The notes under the pieces: generated by a model | Told to the model about the DNA's origin: nothing | The model's input: only the letters and a program-made list of their open reading frames with translations | Databases searched by the model: none | Origin: Ricordea florida | Taxonomy: Eukaryota > Cnidaria > Anthozoa > Corallimorpharia > Ricordeidae | Assembly (NCBI GenBank): GCA_949710005.1 | Contig: OX453273.1 | Span: 40,623,754 to 40,687,753 of the forward strand | Length of the DNA stretch: 64,000 nucleotides | Direction of reading: 5' to 3' | Program-made: the position numbers and the translations under genes | Part shown: positions 50,389 through 60,885 of the stretch, in pieces | How positions within the stretch are numbered: the stretch's first letter is position 1 | Layout: each line of letters opens with the position of its first letter

Positions 50389-50433
50389 GATTTTTTTTTA
50401 TTGTGGTTATATAATATCTTTAAACTACTTACA

Positions 50434-50844
50434 TCAGAGCATTACCATTTTCGGAGTTGGTCTGGTAGTGGTCTGTGGGGGTGGTGGTTGAGTAAGAATA
50501 TTTGAGGGTGATGGTTGGGTTGGTGGTTTTCTGTTTTTGTAGTACCTCATAAACATGTCAACTGCAGTAAACCCTGTTCCAACAATAGATAACACAGTAG
50601 TAAAAGATAGCTCTGGAATCCATGCTTTAGGTTCACTCTCTTCATTGTAATTTTCTTCCTGTTTAGTCTCCTCTTGTTCCTTTTCACGTTTCATTTCCCT
50701 GGCTAACGCTTCTTTAGCTTTTTTGTTATATTCTGCTAGTTTCTTACCGGCAGCAACCTTTTTAGGATCTTTCTCTTTCTTTTTAGGATCTTTCTTTTCA
50801 GGTATAGCATCCATTGTAATTTGTTCAACAACTTGATCAGACAT
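50434..50844 (-). CDS. basic protein with one membrane segment, 136 aa
   Basis: A relative of 22632-23102 with the same Lys-rich helix (DPKKVAAGKKLAEYNKKAKE) and membrane span, a shorter N-terminus and a different Pro-rich tail. It lacks the SLKTG insert. A TTTAAAG motif lies at 50873-50879. Confidence 0.65.
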   Translation of the reverse strand: MSDQVVEQITMDAIPEKKDPKKKEKDPKKVAAGKKLAEYNKKAKEALAREMKREKEQEETKQEENYNEESEPKAWIPELSFTTVLSIVGTGFTAVDMFMRYYKNRKPPTQPSPSNILTQPPPPQTTTRPTPKMVML

Positions 50845-50879
50845 TATTATTTTATTTCACAAAGTAAAGAATCTTTAAA

Positions 50880-51401
50880 TCAGTTGTGCTCAGTGGCCTG
50901 CTCAGTTTTGTTAGAATCATCAGTATTTGTGTTTGAAACTTCTTGTATTTTGTTGATTTTAATGTGTTTAGCAACCTGGAATAGTCCGCTGGCAAGTGCT
51001 ACCAATCTTCCACCTTTTAATGCTAAGAGACCTGCAAGGTTTGTCAGTTCACGATTAACCAACTCATCATTCTTCAAATCTTTACAAAGCGCATCAATGT
51101 CATCTACAGGAACCATGTAAGAAATGGCGTGAGAAACTAATTGAAGAGATGAATCTACTAATCCACCACTAATTTTCTTACCTAATACTGTCTGGTATCG
51201 ATTATAATATTTTTCAATGTCTTTTTCTGTGAGTTTATTCTTTATATCACCCAGACTCATCTCAACACCTAAATATTCCTTTGTAGTCCCAAGAGATGCG
51301 AGAATAGCTAGTGATTCTTGTTTTATTTCAATATCATCATTATATTTTACCACATCTTTTACCTCAGTCTTTTCTTCTATATAATCTTCAACTTCTGTCA
51401 T
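50880..51401 (-). CDS. conserved Polinton protein, 173 aa
   Basis: A relative of 23161-23742. YYNRYQTVLGKKISGGLVDS and SYMVPVDDIDALCKDLKN are conserved. The N-terminal region lacks about 20 residues including the GC-rich insert of Polinton 1. Function unknown. Confidence 0.65.
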   Translation of the reverse strand: MTEVEDYIEEKTEVKDVVKYNDDIEIKQESLAILASLGTTKEYLGVEMSLGDIKNKLTEKDIEKYYNRYQTVLGKKISGGLVDSSLQLVSHAISYMVPVDDIDALCKDLKNDELVNRELTNLAGLLALKGGRLVALASGLFQVAKHIKINKIQEVSNTNTDDSNKTEQATEHN

Positions 51402-51432
51402 ATTTTAATTTTGTAATAAAACATAGATTCTT

Positions 51433-52059
51433 TTAAATCACCGCTGGAATCTCTAAATAACATTGGAATGGATAACGTAAACACAAACAGAGTCTAGAAT
51501 ATTTTTCAGTTTTCAACATTTCTACAAATTTTTTACATGTTTCAGAGTCTAAATCACCTCCATAATCTTCGAAAAGCATCTTCATACCTTTCTGTGATGG
51601 ATTATGGAATGTAACAACACAAGCTACATTTTCACGGAATGGTTTTGCTATTGATGTTAATTGTTGTGTTAATACCCACACTGATAATCCATGATGTCTT
51701 CCAGAGAATGCTAGATCTATAAACTTGTTCGATCGTTTCTTTAGATCATTCGAAACAGCACAATCGTCTAAAATTATTAGTGTATTAGTACCAGAGAACA
51801 AAGTTTGACAATCAGTTAACAATTCATTAATCTCATCACTGTTACTAGCATCTGGTGATAATACAAAGAAACGTTTATCTCTATTAGCAAATTTATGATA
51901 AGTTTTATTTTTAGAATAAGTTGGACATATGAGAACAATATATTCAAAAACTTTGTGGAATGGTCCTCGAAGCTGATCTATTATGTACTTTGTCTTTCCA
52001 CAATTTGTTGGTCCAGTTATAATGCAATGAAAAGGAACTTTATCTCGTAATTCTTCCAT
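51433..52059 (-). CDS. A32/FtsK-like packaging ATPase, Polinton 2
   Basis: 208 residues, Walker A GPTNCGKT and Walker B LIILDDC in the same places as 23783-24409, and the SGRHHGLSVWVLTQQ block. Intact. It directly follows the major capsid gene (seven-base gap). Confidence 0.88.
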   Translation of the reverse strand: MEELRDKVPFHCIITGPTNCGKTKYIIDQLRGPFHKVFEYIVLICPTYSKNKTYHKFANRDKRFFVLSPDASNSDEINELLTDCQTLFSGTNTLIILDDCAVSNDLKKRSNKFIDLAFSGRHHGLSVWVLTQQLTSIAKPFRENVACVVTFHNPSQKGMKMLFEDYGGDLDSETCKKFVEMLKTEKYSRLCLCLRYPFQCYLEIPAVI

Positions 52060-52066
52060 CTTTTAA

Positions 52067-53302
52067 CTAATACATAATCGATCTTAAGTTTGAATTCATT
52101 ATCTCCATCAACGCATCGGCTACCACAAACATGTAACAGGTCATACTACCAGATCCACTAAGATTTCTTTTAATTTCTATTTTTACACCATCTCGTGTAT
52201 TGTTTAAGACCAGACCTCCTCCATGAATACCATTATCAGGGTGAGTTCTCAAATCTATCCACAGAGCAAACTTATTAGCATAAAAATCCTTTTCCTTTAC
52301 ACCCTCTCTTCCGAAACGTTTCTTTACCGACTCCCAGAGGTCTGACGGCACCATTCCCTTAGAGTAGATACGGTTTGGTATACCATCAACATCGATATTT
52401 ATTGAGGTGATACCCGGATTGAAAAAATTCTCAGAGTCTCGTGCTCCTCCGCCGTATGGTATTGTAAACAAACATAATATCCCTGTCATTGACCTTCTAG
52501 GTAGATTAATATGCTGGTTTATAACACTGTCAGAAGTTCTGGATATGGTGAAAGTTTTGTGTAAAGTGACATTCTCGTAAAAGAATCCTTTACCAACCTG
52601 ATAAGCTGACTGTGCCTCACGAGCTAAGTATTCGCTTGAGATGCAAGAATATTCCAACTCAAGGTTTGTGATTTTGTAAGTTGGAGGCTTGGTCGTGTCA
52701 GAATAAACAACAATATCGTAAACTGGAGCCAGTGTAATCTCAAAGATTAGTTGATGATCTAACGCCTTTGGATAGAAAGCCCCATGATCATTGAGAATAG
52801 GATGGTTTAGTGGGATATGGTACTTGGTGTTGTGTACTACTGCAAGAGCTACTTCCTTAGCATCTGAGTCTACCTTATCACCTGCATTTGTCCTAAGCTT
52901 CCTCATGTTTTCAGAAGAAATACCTTGTTTTAATCTATCCTCGCGATCTTCAGCTGTTAAGAATAAGTCATGGTAGGTTTGAAATAGATCGTACCTTTGA
53001 GTATCCTGTAGTGTTTCACCACCAAAAAGAACCCTGAGTCTGGATACAAGGTTACTACCTACATTATTCACGAGGGTGTTATCAGCATGGCCATCAACAG
53101 TCAAGTTAAATAGTAGAGATAAACTTCCAGGTACAAGAACTAAATTCTCGGTAAGTTTTGGAATATTTATATATAGTGTTTCTCCAGGATTAGCTGATGA
53201 TGGATTTAGTGTAATTATATTCAATGATGATTCCGCTTTCAAACCGAGTGGCTCTCTTGGAATCCTGTTTGGATTAATTTCTTCGGATATAGCTTGTGAC
53301 AT
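52067..53302 (-). CDS. major capsid protein, Polinton 2
   Basis: 411 residues, intact, collinear with 24440-25696 (LRVLFGGETLQDTQRYDLFQ and NLPRRSMTGILCLFT conserved). It is a little shorter around residue 330, where SGSGFTR of element 1 is missing. Divergent to the integrase with 35 bases between starts. Confidence 0.85.
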   Translation of the reverse strand: MSQAISEEINPNRIPREPLGLKAESSLNIITLNPSSANPGETLYINIPKLTENLVLVPGSLSLLFNLTVDGHADNTLVNNVGSNLVSRLRVLFGGETLQDTQRYDLFQTYHDLFLTAEDREDRLKQGISSENMRKLRTNAGDKVDSDAKEVALAVVHNTKYHIPLNHPILNDHGAFYPKALDHQLIFEITLAPVYDIVVYSDTTKPPTYKITNLELEYSCISSEYLAREAQSAYQVGKGFFYENVTLHKTFTISRTSDSVINQHINLPRRSMTGILCLFTIPYGGGARDSENFFNPGITSINIDVDGIPNRIYSKGMVPSDLWESVKKRFGREGVKEKDFYANKFALWIDLRTHPDNGIHGGGLVLNNTRDGVKIEIKRNLSGSGSMTCYMFVVADALMEIMNSNLRSIMY

Positions 53303-53337
53303 ATTTTTATTTTAAGGATGGGTGAAGTATTCTTTAA

Positions 53338-54330
53338 ATGAGTAACGAAAACATATTATCAAAAATATATTATTCAACTTATGGATATTGGAAAGGATAT
53401 TCTGCAATTTCAAAATTATCTGAAAAAGCAAAAGTTAGTAAAGATGATGCTAAACGATGGCTTGAGAAACAGGCTTTATGGCAAATCTATCTACCAGCTC
53501 CAAAGTATATCCCTAGACCGCACTGGGCTGTGGATAAACCGAATAAGATTCACCAAGCAGATCTATTATTTTTACCACATGATAGAGTAGGAAGAAAGAC
53601 ATATCGATATGCTTTGGTTGTGATTGATATAGCTAGTCGATACAAAGATGCTGAACCATTAACCTCAAAAGAAAGTCATGAGATATCCAAAGCCTTCAGT
53701 AATATTTACTCTAGAAAGTTAAAATATCCTAAAACATTAATTGTTGATCCTGGAAGAGAATTTATGGGTGATGTGACAAAACTTATGAACATACATAATG
53801 TAACCATACAACGATCTGAAGCTGGAAACCATAGAGCTCAAGCATTTGTTGAAAGAGCAAATAGAACATTATCAGAAAACCTATTTAGTCATCAATACAC
53901 ACAAGAAATGATTAGTGATGATAGGTCTAGAGTATGGGTGAAACGATTACCAGCTATTTTGAAAACTCTGAATAGTGTGCCAACGAGAATAACTGGGGAA
54001 GAGCCTGTGAAAGCTATAAAAATGAAAGAGGTTGATATTGATCCTCCAAAATATAAGCGAGTTGTTGGATATGATGAGGTTAGGTTACCACCTGGTGTTA
54101 AAGTTAGATACTTACTTGCTCCTGGTGAACTTGAGGGTGGTGAACGAAGACGAGCTACGGATCCCATTTGGAGTATCCAGATTTATGATCTTTCTAGAAG
54201 TGTTGTTTCACCCAATCAACCAGTTTTGTATTATTTACTAGATGGACCTAGGCGTGGTTTTGTGAGGGAAGAGCTTCAGTTTGTATCAGAAGATACCGAA
54301 CTACCACCCAATTCTGTGTTGCAACGATAA
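53338..54330 (+). CDS. retrovirus-type (DDE) integrase, Polinton 2
   Basis: 330 residues with the same D (HQADLLF), D (IVDPGREF) and E (AFVERANRTL) as element 1, and HWAVDKP ahead. It lacks the 14-residue N-terminal insert. The frame is intact and its 3' end overlaps the PolB reading frame tail to tail by 55 bases. Confidence 0.9.
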   Translation: MSNENILSKIYYSTYGYWKGYSAISKLSEKAKVSKDDAKRWLEKQALWQIYLPAPKYIPRPHWAVDKPNKIHQADLLFLPHDRVGRKTYRYALVVIDIASRYKDAEPLTSKESHEISKAFSNIYSRKLKYPKTLIVDPGREFMGDVTKLMNIHNVTIQRSEAGNHRAQAFVERANRTLSENLFSHQYTQEMISDDRSRVWVKRLPAILKTLNSVPTRITGEEPVKAIKMKEVDIDPPKYKRVVGYDEVRLPPGVKVRYLLAPGELEGGERRRATDPIWSIQIYDLSRSVVSPNQPVLYYLLDGPRRGFVREELQFVSEDTELPPNSVLQR

Positions 54331-57300
54331 TGTCCGTAGGCAAAAGTATGTATTCCATCTTCACAAATGATTCTCTTGTCATCATCAGCAGATAGTGCAA
54401 CTTTATTAACAGTTTCAGTATAAACATCGTGTTTATCACTTCTAATTAAATTCATCTGTCTCATCTGAGGTTTTTTATTGAATAAACAATCCATGTAATC
54501 ATTAAATGATATGGTATTTTTTACAACTGATGCCTTTACCCCTTTGTCCTTTTTTATCTCTTCTCCATTATCCATCCTGTATGAGTATAGCTTGGGTCGT
54601 AGACCTACAAATTCAGCTATCTGTTTACCACCAGCTTCATCCTTAAACATATTGATGACTTTCTTATTCACACCAGTCTCGATACCTGATGGATGGTTTT
54701 TGGGATAATTACTAGTATCAAACATATCTCTCACATCTGGACTGATATCCTTGTAAAAATCATCCGTTTCTATCTCATATACAAGACTATCCGTATCTGT
54801 AAACAGCAACTTAGCCATTTCACCATATTTGGGTTTTATATAATTATAGTGAAAGTTATACATTATTGTTTTACTTAAATCTAGAATGCACATACCCAAG
54901 TAAACAGGTTTATCGAATACTATCTTTGTTTTCTTCATGTGGATGGCTATCAGATTTTCACAAAAGATAGTACGATGTTGATAGTTAGGTTTTGATATTA
55001 ATTTTTTAGCATCTTTTTTATTCGTAACCAATCTAACATCAACCCTTTTTCTTATGTTTTCCATGGTTTTCCCAAATACAGAGTTATTCATAAGCTTGAA
55101 GAAATCTTTTTCAAAATCATTAGATGCTTTAGCTCTGAGGTTGGTATTCAAATCAATGTATGGTTTTAACCAAGCTGACTCTTCAAATGTAATACCTCTA
55201 TAAATCTTAGTTACTTTTAATCCTAGACTTTCATAAACTTTTAGGGTTTCATGATGAACAACATACTTTACCTTATCATTTAGGTTTGGTATCAATTTCT
55301 CAACCTTATTAACAACAAGTCTCTCTGGAGCTAGTGGGTAATCATTATGTAAATCATGAAGGTGATGAGGATATTCTAAGTCAACCTCGAGTATGCATGG
55401 GATATTTTTCCAGCTTATAAGCTCTTTATCAGTCATCCATCTAAAATCATGAGTAGGGAGTGGTTTACTCATTGCTCCACCATATAAGTTGTTTGCATCG
55501 AGATATTCGATATACTTTTTTGGTAGGTTGGGATCATATTCGTTCATGTATGGGTTGTTTGCTTTACCATATCTAGTAGAGATCATAGAGACACCTCCTC
55601 GAATTCCTTTCTCAACCATAAGTAGCATGTCGACATCAGTTAGCAACTCCAAATTCACTTTCGTTAACTTTAATGCTGCATCCCAAGCTAGTCCTGGTGC
55701 TGTATAATACCAAGCAGGGTCAAGGTTATAATTCTTTTGACAAACATCTCTAAAGTTCTCGAATACATCCGCTAACAGGAGTACATCTAACTCAAGATAT
55801 AGGTCGTGATATTCCCTCATTGTTTTCATATTGAATGTTTCCCATACCTTTTTATCATGTTGGTAGTTATCTTCTGTTATATCTTCATCGTTAAGTTTTG
55901 AATAGAATGCCTCCTTTGGTGGAAGTTGGGTTTCGTTTAGTTTATCAAATCCATCAAACCAATCATATGGAAATACACCCTTTCTCAACATCATATTCGT
56001 CTTATCTTTAAAATAATCTTTCGTTTCAGTTAGGTTCTTATCTGTTGGAGAAAGACACTTACTTCCAGATAACACACCTCTACAGACATCACACTTTCCA
56101 CATTTAGTAAGATTATCAACTAATTTATCGAGGCTTGTTGCCATAAATTTAAATGAATCGATGAATCTTATGTCTCGCTTAACATCAACCTGCTTATCTT
56201 CTTCATTTATAATGGTATCAACTACAATGTGTTTTGTGAAAGAAATATACTTTTCCTCATTATTAGGTATGCAGTTTATATTACCTTCTGATGTACCAAG
56301 ATTCTTGATAAAAAGATGAGAGTCATATCCAGATAGGTTGTGAAAGATGACTGGAAAAAACTTTGGAATTTCATAGTTTAAGTTGCATTTATTATGAGCT
56401 GCTCCTCTATACTTTCCTGTAAGGTGACAATGATCTAATACCTTATCTTCTCCCAATTCAAACTCACATATATGACAATGAGTAGCATTTTTATAGTCTT
56501 TTTTATCCATTTCCGACATATCCCCCACCTTCTTATGGAATTTTAACTTATTGGATTTGATCTCATCTTAAATTTCCCTAATATCTTTCTCCAATGTATC
56601 TATAAATATCTGTGAGATATCATCTTCTGGGGATTCAGAAGTGTATTGTACAAGCTGGGATGGAAATATTTTATCATCAAAAGACTTTATGAGATAGCAG
56701 AATCCTGATGGTTTGTGCTTTTGGTATTGTTTAGTAAAGCTTTTACTTTCATCTGGAGAGCAGGTATGTATTTTCTCTGGAAAGCTCTCAAAGTCTGCAT
56801 ATACAACAAATGGTGCTCGCATTTTTCTGTTATAATTATTGAATTTAATATACTTAGGATTTCCATCTTTATCTTTAGGCATATCAATCTTGACTTCGTT
56901 TGTGTTGCAATATTCGAGATGTTTTTCCAATGAGTCCTTTGAATTGAATGAGTTTAGACATCTATGACAAGGTTCTCGTGCGTGTTGGTGATTATTGAAT
57001 TGAGAGGATGAAGCTCTACTAAAATTCTTTATCCAGCAGTAATGTTTATTTCCATCTTCTGATATGAGAAGTAAGTTGATAAATTCACATCCTTGTTTCT
57101 TACTTAATCTCAAAGGGCGTAAATCACCTTCATATTCATAAACGTTAATCGCATAAGGGTTTTTCTTTTCAAACTTATCAATATGTTTCCATTCAACTGG
57201 GAACTCTATTCCCGACCAGTCAAAATTATTTGATTTTTCTCTCATTTGTTTATTTAGTCTTTGTGGATCTTTCTCCCTTGGAAACACAGCTGAAGTTACC

Positions 57301-58211
57301 GCCCACTTAAAACACTCATGATCCTTCTCATTCCTAACATTAATGATTGCCCTTTTGTATGCTAATTTTGATGGTAATGGAATATAGGAACTTCCAGAAA
57401 GAGGTTTAAATGAGTCTATGTGTTAATCAAAGTATTCTACATAGCTGAATTTCCAACCGTAGCCGTTAACTATAAATCTCTCAAACTCTTCAAGTAGGTG
57501 ATTAGTCATAGTATCGAATAAGTTAGATAAATCGGTTGCTTCAAGAATTATTTCTAAAGGTGAATTAAAGTATCTTAAAGTTTCATCAATATGATCAGTG
57601 AGTAGACTCTCTTTTATAAACTTACACGTTAAGATAAATTTCACCTTGTGTGATTTCTTTTTCTGATTAATGAGATCTATAACTTTTTGTTTTATTTTAT
57701 TGATAAATGTCTTTGGACCATACCCTTTCTGTCCATCTATCCTGTAGGTTTTCAGATAACCCTTCAACGCTGTTTCTTGTTCTTTTGGAATGAAGCTTTT
57801 GAATATTCGGTTAAACCTTTCCTTCTGACTTTCTACTCGTTTTTTCACAGTCTTTTTGATATTTTCTGGGGTTAAAGATAGAATCCAATCTGTGAACTTT
57901 TTACTCGCTTTCTTTATCGGTTTGACAACTTTGTTTTCAAAATGTTCAATTGATGTGGGTTTTAATATGGGTTTAGAAGGTTCGAGAATGGGAACATTAA
58001 TCTCAGGTATCGGTTCATCCATAATTAGTCTTTGCGGTTGGTTTGGGATATTAGTTTCAGTAGTTGGAATCGGATCATCATAGAATATTAGTCTAGGGGC
58101 AGATGCTTGTTTTATAGCTTTAATGATTTCAGCTTTACGCTTTCCAGAATATCCTCTAACACCCCTCTCTTTAGCGATTTTTTTCAGTTGTTTTACTGTA
58201 AAACCTTCCAT
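54276..58211 (-). pseudogene. family B DNA polymerase with SAP domain, two in-frame stops
   Basis: One continuous reading register from ATG 58211 to 54276 encodes a Polinton PolB with an N-terminal SAP motif (TVKQLKKIAKERGVRGYSGK). It is broken by TAA codons at about 57423-57425 and 56568-56570. There is no frameshift: the three open segments are in the same frame. YADFES, FHNLSGYDSH, DANNLYGG, NNSVFGKT and TDTDSL are all kept. The insert with CHICEFEL and a second CxxC pair (GKCDVCRG, absent in element 1) is present. The first 55 codons lie in the terminal repeat. The stops suggest loss of replication competence. Confidence 0.85.
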
Positions 58212-58471
58212 CTTTGTTACTATATACACAAATCTTTAAATCTCTTTTTCAAAATTCATTTTTTAATTTTTCGCTATGATTTTATTAAGGATTTTGCGCT
58301 ATGATTATTTTTTTTATTTTTTTTTTCAAAGTACTGCGTATGAATTATTTTTTCAAAGTACTGCGCATGAATTATTTTTTCAAAGTACTGCGCATGAATT
58401 ATTTTTTCAAAGTACTGCGCATGAATTATTTTTTCAAAGTACTGCGCATGAATCGTCACTATATACTCTCT
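58048..58471. repeat. Polinton 2 right terminal inverted repeat
   Basis: 424 bp ending ATACTCTCT. It holds six copies of the 27-bp unit, the promoter motif TTTAAAG (58234-58240) and the start of PolB including the SAP motif. It is followed by TAGAA (58472-58476). Confidence 0.85.
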
Positions 58472-58476
58472 TAGAA

Positions 58477-59519
58477 ACATGAATAATTTGTTAGGTCTGC
58501 CAATTACTCGAGCTACTACCACAGGTAGCCCGAGTCTAGGTTTACCTTTTCGGTCTATCAGTCTATCTACATATCAGACGGGCATTGATTTTTTAAAAAC
58601 TGTTTGATGAAAGCGCGTGAGGGGCTGTACGGTTCGGGATGCATGGAATTCGCTGCGCTCCCTCTGTTCGTCGTAACTTCGATTTAAATGTTTTCCCAGC
58701 CAGCCCTTTCCACTCGATCAATTGATAGATATTATAAATATACCCAGAATTTCCTTTTCCAGGTCTCGCGTGCCGAACGCTTCAATACGGCGGCCAATAA
58801 GAAAAACATGGTCATTTCACGTCGTTGTTTTGCAGACGACAACAAACCAATCTAGCAGACTGTATCAGTTTTGCACGAGCAGTTACATTGTGTGGTTTAT
58901 TGACGCTATTGTTTGGTGCCGCCTTGGTCAACTATATCCTGGTTTGCTTTTCCTATTGCCATTCATAAATTCCTTCACTAGTGAGCCTGGGTTACCTGCG
59001 GTTTTCTCGTTGAAGTTAAAAACCCAACGGATTATATTAACCCCGCTGCGCCCCACATTTTTCTTAACTGGTTACTCATGCAGGAGCTGTCACGTGTCTT
59101 GGTTGGTCGGTAGGTCGACTGTCTACGTTCGGTGTGACCCATCTATTTATACTAGTAATAGTTCTCACTAAAGTTGCCCGCGCTTTTTTATGTTATGAAG
59201 TGTAGAATTTCTACTGAAGTGAAACTTTGTACAGGGAACGACGGCGGTTTATTTTCCAAACCGTTTTTGTTACGCGACAGGCTTGGTCATTTAGAATAAA
59301 TTTGGAAAGTATAACCTTACCACTTTTATACCTAAAAAGACGGTCATTGTTGTCTTAAATAAGCCCAAATAGGGTCCTTGATTTCTTCCAACAATTAACT
59401 ATTTTCTGGTGACTCAATATATCTTGAGCATCAGTGTTAAAAAGACGCTCGGTGAATTTGTCACAGTCGAAGTTCATAAATGTGGCAAAAACAAACACGA
59501 TGCTATTTCTACCTTATCC
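58477..59519. other. intron sequence, no gene seen
   Basis: The plus-strand frame at 58722-59171 has no recognisable domain. I see no defined transposon. Confidence 0.45.
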
Positions 59520-59800
59520 AAGGCCAAGAAAAAATGAGGAAAGAGAACGCAAGCCCGACTGACATAATAAGGGGACAGAATCTATTTTTAGCGCGGAATC
59601 TATTTATATCTCGTTCTGTGGCTGCGCGGTTTCCACATGGCGAATTGAAATTACAACCACGTGATGAGAAAGATATCAGCCATAATTAGTCAGTTAAAAT
59701 AGTTTTCGGATCTAAAAATAGATTCTGTCCCCTTATCATAGTAAGAGAACCCAGTACGGAAGATGCGTTCTCTTACCTCATTTTCTCTTGCCAAGGCACG
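59520..59800. mobile_element. nested inverted repeats around a 170-bp MITE
   Basis: An inner element (59567-59736) starts ATAAGGGGACAGAATC and ends with its complement, with CATA on both sides. It lies within an outer inverted repeat (aatgaggaaagagaacgc at about 59534 against gcgttctcttacctcatt at about 59765). Either the MITE landed in an older palindrome or both are parts of one foldback structure. Confidence 0.6.
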
Positions 59801-60605
59801 TTCGAAGAATGCTAACCTGATTTCAGGAAATGGCTTTTTCGTTTCAGCATTATTAAGCTTAGGTTTCAACTGAGGTATCAATGTATGAACAAAAAGCCTT
59901 TGCGAGCCGTGTTCTTAAAAATTGATATTTTTTCCCTGCTACGGAGATATTTTCCTCCCTATACGCGGGGGCTTCTAGGGTGCTTCCTCGGGTTTTGGCC
60001 GGAGTCTAGGCCGAAACCCTGCGGGGGCAATATAAAAGTCGCGAATGTGCAGCCGAGCAAGGACTGAGGAGAAATCTTAAACACGAGTTGCAACTCAGTT
60101 ATTCATTTGTCAACCCGTCTTCAGTTGTAATTTAGATCAATTTTGTTACTGGCTGGCTGACTGAGGTTAAAAACATATCTTGCTGTCACGATTTATATCG
60201 CATTCCCGCAAAGCCACACAGCCAAAACGCAACTCTCAGCTAGAAAACACTTCACACGGATCCAGAACAAACACGACTATGTATATACAAATTATTGCAG
60301 TAAGGCGAAATGTCACAAAAATCCTGGAATCAAAGTAGGACTATGGTGAACTCGTGGATATGTTTACAAAACAGAGAAAAAAGAAATAATTTAAAAATTA
60401 ATGAGGTGTTTTTTCAGAGTTGTGATTGAATGAACTTGAAGATAATTTTAATAATCTATAATCACAACATAAAAGTGACCAGCGAGCTGAGTAGCTTTTT
60501 GAAATAAACATACAGTGAGTACATGACGCCAATCATTTGACTACACTAGGCATCAGTTATAAGGCAGGTGGCAAGCATACAGTTGTTAAAAAATTTGATA
60601 ACTTA
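59801..60605. other. intron sequence, no gene seen
   Basis: A short GC-rich hairpin (gggttttggccgg...ccggagtctaggccgaaaccc type) lies near 59988-60023. Otherwise nothing recognised. Confidence 0.45.
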
Positions 60606-60621
60606 ACATAAGGGTACAGGA

Positions 60622-60885
60622 TTAAATGGCACCGAAACCAAATGTAGTTCTGGTATCCTGCTGCTCACTGTCTGTGTGTTCAAAGTAACAGGGTCCTTCT
60701 GAATAAGGTCTGAATTTTGTTGCCATGACATTGTCAATTTTATCATCATTATAGTTTTTGTTGTCTACAAGTCTATTCAATGTATGCAACAGAAATATCC
60801 ACCTTGATTCTGCAGCTGATAATGAACAAAACCATGTAGGATAGCCCAGCTGATGTGATGATCTTAAAATCCTTAAGACTCTCAA
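60622..60885 (-). pseudogene. Helitron-like helicase N-terminal fragment
   Basis: The minus strand reads LRSSHQLGYPTWFCSLSAAE followed by SRW, the conserved (L)G-PTWF-SLSAAE-RW motif of the Helitron-like N-terminal domain. It then continues for about 50 residues (LNRLVDNKNYNDDKID). The rest of the Rep/helicase protein is absent and the open frame ends nearby, so this is a dead fragment of a rolling-circle transposon. Confidence 0.65.

Larger units (their letters stand above)
40474..58471. mobile_element. Polinton/Maverick element 2, decayed, with insertion in left end
   Basis: The termini AGAGAGTATATAGTGACG (40474) and its complement (ending 58471) are flanked by TAGAA. Only about 47 bases of the left repeat are at the outer position. 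The rest resumes at 43497 after an insertion of about 3 kb. Without it the element is about 15 kb. Gene order and proteins are close to Polinton 1, with additions at the left end and a nonsense-mutated PolB. It lies in the first intron of the host gene. Confidence 0.85.

Noticed and set aside
58722..59171. 149-residue plus-strand frame as a gene
   Set aside because: No recognisable domain, no homologous feature in the window, and composition like the surrounding intron.
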